Program-made: the position numbers and the translations under genes
In this document: in pieces, positions 9,076-17,439 of the stretch
How the letters are laid out: each line of letters begins with the position of its first letter
How positions within the stretch are numbered: position 1 is the stretch's first letter
Notes under the pieces: generated by a model
The model's input: only the letters and a program-made list of their open reading frames with translations
Database searches by the model: none
What the model was told of the DNA's origin: nothing
Origin: Tethybacter castelli
Lineage (GTDB): Bacteria; Pseudomonadota; Gammaproteobacteria; Tethybacterales; Tethybacteraceae
Length of the DNA stretch: 61,960 nt
Direction: 5' to 3'
Assembly: GCA_036679665.1 (NCBI GenBank)
Contig: JAZHEJ010000060.1
Span: 1-61,960 of the forward strand

Positions 9076-10590
9076 GTGGCCAAGTATGTTTTCTTTACCG
9101 GCGGTGTTTCGTCATCAATCGGCAAAGGCGTAACCGCCGCCGCGCTAGGCGCGGCGTTTGAAGCGCGGGGGTTGCGTACCACGATTACCAAGCTGGATCC
9201 GTACATCAACTTGGATCCGGGCACGATGAACCCGCAGCAGCATGGCGAAGTATTCGTGACTCATGACGGGGCGGAAACCGATCTTGACTTAGGCCATTAC
9301 GAGCGGTTCTTGAACCGGCGGATGGGCCGCAAAAACAACTGTACCGCTGGCCAGATATATGAGCGAGTTATTCGCCGCGAGCGGCGGGGCGGTTATCTGG
9401 GCGCAACGGTGCAGGTCATCCCGCATATTACCGATGAGATCAAAAAATTCATCGTAAGTTCCGCCCAAGGCGCCGATGTGGCGATTATCGAAACCGGCGG
9501 TACGGTGGGAGATATCGAGTCGCTGCCGTTTTTGGAGGCGATAAGGCAGATGCGCCTGGAACTTGGCGCCGATGCGACCTGCTATGTTCACTTGACCTTG
9601 GTGCCCTACGTGGACTCGGCCGGTGAGCTCAAAACCAAGCCGACTCAGCATTCGGTGCGCGAGTTGCGCGAAATCGGCATTCAGCCTGACTTTCTCCTGT
9701 GCCGCAGCGTGATCGAGCTGCCCGATGAGCATCGCAACAAGATCGGCCTGTTTGCCAACTTGCCGGCGAAGCGGGTGTATAGCGTGCCCGACGTTGATCA
9801 GATTTATCGGTTGCCGATACTACTTTCGGATGCTACGCTTGATACTGACGTATGCAACCAACTAAATCTTTCTTGTCAGACCGCCGATTTCACAAGATGG
9901 CAAGAATTTGCCGCCAAAGCCACAAGCAAACGTCGTGAAGTGATTATCGGTCTGGTTGGCAAGTATCCCAATCCCAACCAATCCTACAAATCGTTGATGG
10001 AGGCTTTAGAGCACGCAGGGGTACATACCGGATGCTTAGTAAAGGTTCGCCACCTCGACCTTGGCAAGCTTAGCGCGGGCGACTGGTCGGAGTTTGAAAA
10101 GTGCAACGCGATTTTAGTTCCCGGCGCGTTCGGCACCCGCGGCATCGATGGCAAACTCGCCGCTATTGGCCGGGCGCGCGAACATGCGGTGCCGTATCTG
10201 GGTATTTGTATCGGCATGCAACTGGCCATCATCGAATACGCCCGCAACCACGCTGCGCTTGATGGCGCTAATTCAGCGGAGTTTGACAGCGCCACCGCTC
10301 ATCCGATTATTAATTTGGAGCGTGGGCAAAAAAGCGTCGAATACGGTGGTTCCATGCGTCTTGGCGCATCTAAGTGCGAGCTGAAACCAAGCAGTTTGCT
10401 AAGCTCGATTTACGCTAAACCGCTAATCGAAGAGAGGCATCGTCATCGCTATGAATTCAACAACGCTTACCGCGAACAACTTGAGAAGGCGGGCTTGGTG
10501 TTCAGCGCTTGGTCACCTGACAAACAGTACTGCGAGGCAATCGAAATTGCCGATCACCCTTGGTTTGTGGCCACGCAATTTCACCCTGAA
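9076..10590 (+). CDS. pyrG: CTP synthase PyrG, 3' end lost at an assembly junction
   Basis: Makes CTP from UTP, ATP and glutamine. GTG 9076 is chosen because it yields AKYVFFTGGVSSSIGKG, the family N-terminus with its nucleotide-binding loop; the frame is open upstream but not conserved. The synthetase domain covers about residues 1-270 and the class I glutamine amidotransferase domain about 290-505, with Cys378 in YLGICIGMQ and the HPE catalytic end at about 503-505. Homology stops right after HPE at 10590: the next 77 bases are a copy of the nitrilase gene. About 25-35 C-terminal residues are therefore missing from the assembly, not necessarily from the organism. Confidence 0.95.
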
Positions 10591-10709
10591 TCCGGCAGCA
10601 GCGGCATCACCTATAAGTTGTTCACAACGTGCAATGTTGGCGGGTGGATTCGCGTCGGAATTAAGCTNNNNNNNNNNNNNNNNNNNNNNNNNNNNNNNNN
10701 NNNNNNNNN
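10591..10709. other. Assembly junction: 77-bp misplaced nitrilase sequence plus 42 N
   Basis: Positions 10591-10667 are identical to 2539-2615 (inside nit, same orientation), then 42 N follow (10668-10709). pyrG loses its last residues on the left and kdsA its first 75 or so on the right. The true missing DNA must be at least about 300 bp, so the N-run does not reflect its size. The 77-bp length matches the other exact repeat next to N in this window, pointing to an assembler k-mer of 77. Confidence 0.95.
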
Positions 10710-11324
10710 GGAGTCGCCGCCGGACTTGGTTATTTGCAGGCGGTTCGCGATAAGCTTGCGGTACCGGTGATAACCGATATCCATCTGCCGGAGCAGGCCA
10801 ACGAAACCGCCGCGGTGTGCGACGCGTTGCAGATACCGGCTTTTTTGTGTCGTCAAACTGATCTGTTGGTTGCGGCCGCGTCAACCGGCCGGCCGGTGAT
10901 GGTTAAAAAAGGTCAGTTTGTCGCACCACAGGACATGAGCGCGGTAGTAGACAAACTGGTGACGGCAAGCGCTGCGGGAGTATTGTTGTGCGAGCGCGGC
11001 ACCATGTTCGGCTACCATAATCTGGTCGTGGATATGCGCGCATTGGTGCAGATGCGCGCCACCGGCTGCCCGGTCATATTTGACGCCACCCACTCAACTC
11101 AGTTGCCCAGTGCGAACGGGCAAGTGTCTTCAGGGCAGCGCGAGTTTGCTTTGCCGTTGGCGCGCGCAGCCTGCGCGGTGGGGATCGACGGGCTCTTTTT
11201 TGAAACGCATCCGCAGCCGGATAAGGCTATCAGTGACGCCGCGGTACAACTACCGATTAACGAAGCTTGTAAACTTGTGGCCGATGCGGCCAAACTGGTG
11301 GCGTTGGGCGGCGAAATTAGCTAG
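10710..11324 (+). CDS. kdsA: 3-deoxy-D-manno-octulosonate 8-phosphate synthase KdsA, 5' end missing
   Basis: Condenses PEP with arabinose 5-phosphate to make KDO-8-phosphate for lipopolysaccharide. The visible 204 residues start within the TIM barrel at GVAAGLGYLQAV and include the conserved PVITDIH, LPAFL-like (IPAFLCRQTDL), MVKKGQF, CERGTMFGY, IFDATHS and FFETHPQP motifs, then the normal C-terminus. Family members have about 280 residues, so about 75 are lost in the gap at 10668-10709. The pyrG-kdsA pair is a classic gammaproteobacterial neighbourhood, although the usual next gene eno is absent here. Confidence 0.93.
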   Translation, partial: GVAAGLGYLQAVRDKLAVPVITDIHLPEQANETAAVCDALQIPAFLCRQTDLLVAAASTGRPVMVKKGQFVAPQDMSAVVDKLVTASAAGVLLCERGTMFGYHNLVVDMRALVQMRATGCPVIFDATHSTQLPSANGQVSSGQREFALPLARAACAVGIDGLFFETHPQPDKAISDAAVQLPINEACKLVADAAKLVALGGEIS

Positions 11325-11357
11325 GTTGCTAACGCGACCGAACCTTTTATATTTGCT

Positions 11358-12257
11358 ATGAACAATATCGCGCAATTGCCGATACGTGCGACCCTCGTCG
11401 GGGTAACCTTAATGGTCGTTTCAATGCAGGTGGTCGCGGCCAACGACGCGCTGGCCAAGTATTTGACTATCGTTTTACCGGTGATGTTGGTGGTGTTTTT
11501 ACGTACTTTTTTCCAGACGTTTTTTCTGGCTCTTTTTTTGGCGATGCGTCGGCAGGTGCCGCGACGCCGGGCAATTTTCAACAAAATGCAGCTGGCGCGC
11601 GGAATATTGTGGTGGTGGGCGAGCGTATTGTTTTTTTGGACGATCAGCAGGTATGATATTCCCGGTGCGTTGGCGCTATTTTTTGCAGGGCCGCTGTTCA
11701 TTGCGCTTACCGCTCCTTTTTTGCTCAAAGAAAGATTCGAGCCACGGTTGTTAGGCGCCGCGCTTTTAGGGTTTGGCGGGACAATCCTGATCATTCGCCC
11801 AGATAGCGATATGTTGCAGCTAGGTATGCTGCCGGCTTTGCTAGGTGGAATTTGCTACGCGATTTACCTAATGGGTACCCGGCATGTTTCCCTTGACCGG
11901 ACGCTGCTTGCTGAGGAAGTAGCGTTTAGCGCGGGGTTGTGGGCGAGTGTGTTGGGTCTGCCATTGGCGATTTGGTTTTGGTCGCCTATGAATGTCATGT
12001 TGGTTTTAGTCGCCTTGGTTATGGGCGCATGTTCAGCCTTGGGACATGTGATGCTGGCGCTGGCCTGTCAGCGGGTGCGTGCGTCGAAACTCGCGCCGTA
12101 TGTATATACGGAAATGATCGGAGCCATACTGTTTAGCTTCGTATTGTTTGCGACTTTGCCGGCAACCGGAACATGGCTCGGTATCGTATTGGTGGTAGGC
12201 GGCGGACTCGTTGCCGCGCTGCGCGATCGACCGACTCAAATTGACCCGATCGTATAA
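11358..12257 (+). CDS. EamA-family (DMT superfamily) transporter
   Basis: A 299-residue inner-membrane protein with about ten hydrophobic segments arranged as two EamA halves, typical of drug/metabolite exporters. An EAM-like loop occurs at the end of the second half (YTEMIGAILFSFVLF). Substrate unknown. It starts 33 bp after kdsA and is followed 18 bp later by the aminotransferase gene, so the three may share a transcript. Export of an amino acid or amine made or consumed by the next gene is possible but is only inference from position. Confidence 0.87.
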   Translation: MNNIAQLPIRATLVGVTLMVVSMQVVAANDALAKYLTIVLPVMLVVFLRTFFQTFFLALFLAMRRQVPRRRAIFNKMQLARGILWWWASVLFFWTISRYDIPGALALFFAGPLFIALTAPFLLKERFEPRLLGAALLGFGGTILIIRPDSDMLQLGMLPALLGGICYAIYLMGTRHVSLDRTLLAEEVAFSAGLWASVLGLPLAIWFWSPMNVMLVLVALVMGACSALGHVMLALACQRVRASKLAPYVYTEMIGAILFSFVLFATLPATGTWLGIVLVVGGGLVAALRDRPTQIDPIV

Positions 12258-12275
12258 AACGGCGATAATCTGTCT

Positions 12276-13460
12276 ATGACAAGGCAGAAGTATCCGGTCG
12301 GATACCGCAAATTTTTGGTGGGTAATTACGCGCCGCGACCCGGGATCTTAATCGGTGGCCAACGTGCGCGCGTTTTTGATAATAACGGTAATAATTATAT
12401 TGATTTTGCCGGCGGTATCGCAGTGTCGGCGCTAGGACACGGCGATGCCAAATTCGCCGATGCAATCGGTGCGCAGGCCGGCCGACTGATCCATGTATCC
12501 AACTTATTTGTGCACGACAACCTGGTGTCCGTTGCCGCCAAGCTTACCGCCGCAACCGGGATGCAGCAAGTGTTTTTTTGCAACTCAGGCGCTGAAGCCA
12601 ATGAGTGCGCGTTGAAGATTGCGCGCAAGCGGGGCGTGGCGATCGCGCGCAGCAAGTATCGGGTTATCAGCCTGCAAGGAGCTTTTCACGGCCGGATCGG
12701 CCTGGCATTGGCGGCCTCGCAAGCCAAGTTGTGGCAAAGTTTCGGCCCGCAACCTCCCGGATTTGCGCAGGTTGAAGCAACCGCGAGCGCGTTGCGTCAA
12801 GCTTTTGATCAACGAGTTTGCGCCGCGTTAGTTGAACCGATTCAAGGTGAAGCCGGGGTGAGGGTGATTGCTCCGCAGCTGCTTGAGTTACTGCGCAAGT
12901 TATGTCTCAAGCACGATGCGTTGCTGATTTGTGATGAGGTTCAGACCGGGATGGGACGCACCGGAACGATGTTGTGCGGATCGGTACGCACGCTCAAACC
13001 TGATATCGTGACCTTGGGTAAAGGTATAGGCAACGGTTTTCCGGTGGCTGCCACCTTGGTTTCCAGACGCGCCAAAGGTGTACTAGGCCCGGGCGATCAT
13101 GGCACGACATACGGCGGCAATCCGCTGGCGCTTAAGGCGGTGGAGCAAATTCTTGATCGGCTCGCCAAGCCTGTTTTTTTGCGTCGAGTACGGGCTAAAA
13201 GCTCCTATCTTCACGCCAAAGTGTACCAACTAATCAAACGTGGCGCTCCGATTGTCGAGATCCGCGGCAAAGGGTTAATGATCGGGTTGCGTCTTGATCA
13301 GAAGCTGACCGCCGCAAATGTCTTTGCGCGGGCGATGGATGAAGGCGTGCTTATCGCGCCCGCCGGTGACAACGTGGTGCGATTGTTGCCGCCTTTGACA
13401 ATTAGCAAACAAGAGATGGATGTTGGCATCAGGCGTCTGGGCAAAGCCCTGTTTTCCTAG
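12276..13460 (+). CDS. argD: Class III PLP aminotransferase (acetylornithine aminotransferase-like)
   Basis: A 394-residue fold-type I aminotransferase. Visible landmarks are FCNSGAEANE (phosphate-binding region), FHGR, the Asp of CDEVQTGMGRTG that contacts the PLP ring nitrogen, and the Schiff-base Lys at about residue 249 in LGKGIGNGFP. The overall length and GTTYGGNP motif match ArgD/AstC, which transaminate N-acetylornithine and succinylornithine. There are no other arginine genes in the window, so a related omega-amino-acid substrate cannot be excluded. It converges on the cytochrome c4 gene. Confidence 0.82.
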   Translation: MTRQKYPVGYRKFLVGNYAPRPGILIGGQRARVFDNNGNNYIDFAGGIAVSALGHGDAKFADAIGAQAGRLIHVSNLFVHDNLVSVAAKLTAATGMQQVFFCNSGAEANECALKIARKRGVAIARSKYRVISLQGAFHGRIGLALAASQAKLWQSFGPQPPGFAQVEATASALRQAFDQRVCAALVEPIQGEAGVRVIAPQLLELLRKLCLKHDALLICDEVQTGMGRTGTMLCGSVRTLKPDIVTLGKGIGNGFPVAATLVSRRAKGVLGPGDHGTTYGGNPLALKAVEQILDRLAKPVFLRRVRAKSSYLHAKVYQLIKRGAPIVEIRGKGLMIGLRLDQKLTAANVFARAMDEGVLIAPAGDNVVRLLPPLTISKQEMDVGIRRLGKALFS

Positions 13461-13479
13461 TACCCGTTTTGACAAAAAA

Positions 13480-14100
13480 CTAGTACAGCCCGGAGATAAA
13501 TTCGGCCAGCGCCGCGATATCTTCGTCAGTAAGGTTTGCCGCAATTTCATTCATAACCGCATTGACGCGGGTTCCGGAGCGCAACTCGTTTAGCGTGGCG
13601 TTGGTGTAGTCGGCATGTTGCCCTGACAGCCGCGGATAAAGCGGCGGGATGCCAGCGCCGGCAGGCCCGTGACAACCGTTGCAGGACGGAACCGCCGCGG
13701 ACGGATTACCCAAGTAGTACAGTTGCCTGCCACGCTCAGCCAGTTTCCGGTCTACCGCTCCGGATAGCCCGGCGTTTTGCGTGGCAAGAAAACTGGCCAG
13801 ATCGGCGATGTCCGTATCGGACAGATTTTGTGCGAACGGCGACATTATCGCGTTGGCACGGTCGCCGGAACGGTAGGCGCGCAACTGTTCTTGAAGGTAT
13901 TCGGTGTACTGGCTAGCGATGATCGGCTGGGAGGGAACCAGTGAATTGCCGTTGATACCATGGCAAGATTGGCAGTTAATGCCATACAACTGTTCACCGG
14001 CCAAGATGTCACCAGGCTCAAATACGCTTTGAGCAAAAGCGTGGCCTGCCATCAAAACTGCAAAGCTAATACCCAAACATCGTAAATACTTGGCAAACAT
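13480..14100 (-). CDS. Dihaem cytochrome c4
   Basis: A 206-residue periplasmic electron carrier. A signal peptide ends near residue 24 (GHAFAQS). Two haem c sites are visible: CQSCH at 43-47 and CNGCH at 140-144, each followed about 45 residues later by a Met in an IMSPFA or VMNEIA context as candidate axial ligand. The tandem duplicated architecture and length match cytochrome c4, which feeds electrons to terminal oxidases or nitrite/other reductases. It is a single-gene unit, convergent with the aminotransferase gene and divergent from the sugar ABC operon. Confidence 0.9.
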   Translation of the reverse strand: MFAKYLRCLGISFAVLMAGHAFAQSVFEPGDILAGEQLYGINCQSCHGINGNSLVPSQPIIASQYTEYLQEQLRAYRSGDRANAIMSPFAQNLSDTDIADLASFLATQNAGLSGAVDRKLAERGRQLYYLGNPSAAVPSCNGCHGPAGAGIPPLYPRLSGQHADYTNATLNELRSGTRVNAVMNEIAANLTDEDIAALAEFISGLY

Positions 14101-14250
14101 ATTCCAATTCTAAGACAAAAAAAATATGTCGCACGGCAAAAAAAAAATCACAGTTTCGCGATTACCCAAGTTGCACAGTCGAAACTAATTTGATTGATTT
14201 TTTAGAATATGAGGTAGAATGTGGTATCCATCAAAAGAGAGAAACAAGAT

Positions 14251-15201
14251 ATGAAAATTAGCAAATTATTAAAAACCGCGGTGCTGTCGGTATCGCTACT
14301 GTTTTCATCGTTGGCTGTATTCAATGTGCAGGCGGCGGATGAGCGTTTCGTACTGATCAGTCACGCCCCGGATTCAGATTCATGGTGGAACACCATCAAA
14401 AACGCGATCCGCGAAGCGGGTGATCATGTGGGAGCAACCGTGGAATACCGTAATCCGACCACCGGCGACCTTGCGGACATGGCGCGAATCATTGAGCAAG
14501 CGGCCGCTTCCAATCCTGACGGCATCATTACCACGATCGCCGATTTCGATGTCTTGCGCGGTCCGATCACGCGGGCAATTGACAAGGGTATTCCAGTGGT
14601 CACCATCAATTCGGGCACCCATGACCAAAGCAGACAGCTTGGTGCGTTGATGCATGTCGGTCAACCTGAGTACGACGCCGGGTTCGGGGCTGGTGAAAAG
14701 GCCAAGGCCGCGGGGGTAACCAAGTTCCTGTGTGTTAACCACTTCTTTACCAATCCGGTATCGGTTGAGCGTTGTCAGGGATTTGCTGACGCGTTGGGTG
14801 TACCTTTAGGCAGTCAGATGATCGATTCTGGACAGGACAACGCCGGTATCCAGGCAAAAGTGGAAGCATATATGCGTTCTAACCCTGACACCGACGGCGT
14901 TTTAACTTTAGGCCCGACTTCTGCCCATCCGACTTTGCGCGCACTGCAGGGACTTGGCAAATCAGACGTCTACTTTGCCACCTTTGACCTTTCAGAAGAA
15001 ATTGCCGCGGGAATCAAGGCAGGTACTATAGCGTTCGGTATTGATCAGCAACCGTTCCTGCAAGGCTACTTGCCGGTTATGGTTTTGACACTTTACAATC
15101 GCTACGGCGTATTGCCGGGCAACAGTATCAACTCCGGGCCGGGTTTTGTAACCAAAGAAACCGTGGCTTTGGTGGAAGAGCTCGCTGGGGAATATCGCTA
15201 G
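14251..15201 (+). CDS. Periplasmic sugar/cyclitol-binding protein (RbsB/FrcB/IbpA type)
   Basis: A 316-residue type I periplasmic binding protein that delivers a sugar to the ABC importer encoded next. ATG 14251 is preceded by an AGAGAG-like Shine-Dalgarno sequence and starts a good signal peptide (MKISKLLKT, hydrophobic core, cleavage after NVQA). Two Rossmann-like lobes follow, with GTH(D) and FDLSEE segments like those contacting sugars in ribose/fructose-binding proteins. The downstream iolD-iolE genes make myo-inositol or another cyclitol the best guess for ligand. First gene of a five-gene unit. Confidence 0.86.
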   Translation: MKISKLLKTAVLSVSLLFSSLAVFNVQAADERFVLISHAPDSDSWWNTIKNAIREAGDHVGATVEYRNPTTGDLADMARIIEQAAASNPDGIITTIADFDVLRGPITRAIDKGIPVVTINSGTHDQSRQLGALMHVGQPEYDAGFGAGEKAKAAGVTKFLCVNHFFTNPVSVERCQGFADALGVPLGSQMIDSGQDNAGIQAKVEAYMRSNPDTDGVLTLGPTSAHPTLRALQGLGKSDVYFATFDLSEEIAAGIKAGTIAFGIDQQPFLQGYLPVMVLTLYNRYGVLPGNSINSGPGFVTKETVALVEELAGEYR

Positions 15202-15285
15202 ACAGTAGATTCAACATTTTGATTTTGTCGGGTTGATTGAAATAATTAGCCCGTAAAACATTGAAGTGTAGTTATACTAAGCAGG

Positions 15286-16341
15286 ATGAACGAAGAAGCG
15301 TCATCCGAGTCGGCAACCAAGTCACGCTTACGCGAGGTATCGCTACTTAGCAGGTTACTTAACCGCCCAGAACTGGGCTCGGTTGCTGGTACAGTACTGG
15401 TTTTTGCGATTTTCTTAGTCGTGGCCGGCGATTCTGGCATGTTCAGCATTGACGGCGCATTCAGCTGGATCAAGCTGGCATCCTATCTGGGAATTATCGC
15501 GATCGGCGCCTGCTTGTTGATGATCGCTGGCGAGTTTGATCTATCGGTCGGTTCAATGATCGGCTTTGCCGGTATGTTGATAGCGATCCCAGCCAAATAT
15601 TGGGGATGGCCGGTTTGGTCAAGCATCCTGTTCGCCTTTACCGGGTCGATGGCAATCGGCTACATGATCGGATATACCGTGGTCAAGACCCGGTTACCGT
15701 CGTTCATCGTGTCGCTGGCTTTTTTGTTTATATTACGCGGCCTTACCATCGGGCTGGCAATAACGCTGGCTAATCGAACGATTATTGGCGGTATCGGGAT
15801 TAACGGCGGATTGGCAGAAGGTGACTGGCTAGCTTCGATTTTCGGGTTTGTTATCGGCGGCCCCAACGGCTTGTACGCCGTAGTGGTATGGTTCATTATT
15901 CTGGCGGTAATCGCCAGCTTTGTCTTGTTGCGCACCAAGTTTGGCAACTGGATATTTGCTTCCGGCGGTGATGCCAACGCCGCGCGCAATGTCGGAGTGC
16001 CGGTCGACCGCGTCAAAATCATGTTGTTTATGTTCACCGCATTTTGCGCAACGTTGTACGCTACTTGTGAGATGATGGAATATGGATCGGCTTCGGCTGA
16101 TCGAGGCAACCTTAAGGAGTTCGAAGCGATAATTGCCGCGGTGATCGGCGGTGCGTTGCTAACCGGCGGCTACGGCTCGGTGATCGGAGCTTGCTTTGGT
16201 GCGCTGATTTTTGCAGTCGTGCAAGTTGGGATTAATTTTTCCGGAATTGACAACAGCTGGTATCGGGTGGTGCTGGGGTTGTTGCTTTTGAGTGCGGTGG
16301 TGTTCAACAACTTTATCCGGCGACGGGTGACCGGCTCATAA
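15286..16341 (+). CDS. ABC sugar importer permease (RbsC/FrcC type)
   Basis: A 351-residue inner-membrane protein with about ten hydrophobic segments. The RbsC-family phrases GEFDLSVGSM(IG) and LFILRGLTIG-like regions, the cytoplasmic loop GNWIFASGGDANAARNVGVPVDRVK and the late GGALLTGGYGS motif are all present. It presumably acts as a homodimer with the ATPase that follows 12 bp downstream. The gap of 84 bp from the binding-protein gene is larger than the other spacings and allows for partial termination, which often makes the binding protein more abundant. Confidence 0.9.
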   Translation: MNEEASSESATKSRLREVSLLSRLLNRPELGSVAGTVLVFAIFLVVAGDSGMFSIDGAFSWIKLASYLGIIAIGACLLMIAGEFDLSVGSMIGFAGMLIAIPAKYWGWPVWSSILFAFTGSMAIGYMIGYTVVKTRLPSFIVSLAFLFILRGLTIGLAITLANRTIIGGIGINGGLAEGDWLASIFGFVIGGPNGLYAVVVWFIILAVIASFVLLRTKFGNWIFASGGDANAARNVGVPVDRVKIMLFMFTAFCATLYATCEMMEYGSASADRGNLKEFEAIIAAVIGGALLTGGYGSVIGACFGALIFAVVQVGINFSGIDNSWYRVVLGLLLLSAVVFNNFIRRRVTGS

Positions 16342-16353
16342 CGAGGTAGAACA

Positions 16354-17175
16354 ATGAGCGACGTACCATTGATTGAATTTAAGAATGTTTGCAAGTACTT
16401 CGGCCAGGTTGTGGCGCTTGAGGATGTCTCATTCAAGGTTATGGCTGGCGGAGTTGCTTGCTGTTTGCTCGGCGACAACGGCGCGGGCAAATCCACGTTG
16501 ATCAAGACCTTGTCCGGTGTGCATAAGCCGACTAGCGGACTTATCTTGATTGACGGCAAGCCGGTGGAATTTAATTCGCCACGTGATGCGATCGATTACG
16601 GTATTGCCACCGTGTATCAGGATTTGGCGCTGGTGCCGCTGATGAGTATCGCGCGCAATTTTTTCATGGGGCGCGAACCCGGCAAACAAATTTTAGGTGT
16701 AAGCATGTACGATGCCGCTTTCGCCAATAAGGTGGCTTTGGAGCAGCTAAATACATTTGGTATCAACGTTCCGGACGCTAATCAGGCGGTGGGAACCTTA
16801 TCGGGCGGACAGCGACAATGTTTGGCGATTGCCCGCGCAGTTTATTTTGGTGCCAAAATTCTGATTTTGGACGAGCCTACCGCCGCACTGGGAGTTAAGC
16901 AGTCGTCCAACGTGCTCAAGATGATTTTGCGGGTGCGCAATCGCGGGGTCGGCATAATTTTCGTAACTCACAACGTGCAACATGCCACCTTGGTTGGAGA
17001 CGCTTTTTCAGTGCTCAACCACGGACGCACACTTGGTTTTTACGAGCACGATGAAATCACTTCAGAAGAACTATACAACAAAATGGCTGGCGGCAAGGAG
17101 ATGGCAAGTCTGGAGAGCGATTTGTCGACATTAAAAGCTCAAATAGCCGCAGAACCTGAACAGGCCAATGCCTGA
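16354..17175 (+). CDS. Single-domain ABC sugar importer ATPase (FrcA type)
   Basis: A 273-residue ATPase with Walker A GDNGAGKST, signature LSGGQRQ, Walker B ILILDEPT and a switch His in FVTHN. RbsA, XylG and AraG carry two fused ATPase halves (about 500 residues); this gene has only one and no sign of truncation, as in the FrcA fructose system. The ATG is preceded by a GAGG ribosome-binding site. The C-terminal 30 residues form a short acidic tail. Confidence 0.9.
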   Translation: MSDVPLIEFKNVCKYFGQVVALEDVSFKVMAGGVACCLLGDNGAGKSTLIKTLSGVHKPTSGLILIDGKPVEFNSPRDAIDYGIATVYQDLALVPLMSIARNFFMGREPGKQILGVSMYDAAFANKVALEQLNTFGINVPDANQAVGTLSGGQRQCLAIARAVYFGAKILILDEPTAALGVKQSSNVLKMILRVRNRGVGIIFVTHNVQHATLVGDAFSVLNHGRTLGFYEHDEITSEELYNKMAGGKEMASLESDLSTLKAQIAAEPEQANA

Positions 17176-17439
17176 AAACATAAAAAGAGATGTTAAAGCA
17201 TGCAAAATGCCATCTTGGTGTTGTAGCAAATTCGTGTTTTGTTTTCGCTGAATTATGCTAGGATATTTTGTCGCGTAACTTCGTTTACAAACAGTTACAG
17301 GAAAATTTATGATTTCTAAGGTTATAATTATAAAAGGTTTTCTGAGTTTGTAGTGTTTTTATAATTCTGTTTTTTTCTTGGTTTTTTTAACATAATGATG
17401 CTATCTTACCCTTGCCTACGAGGGTGTTTCTAGAGAGCC

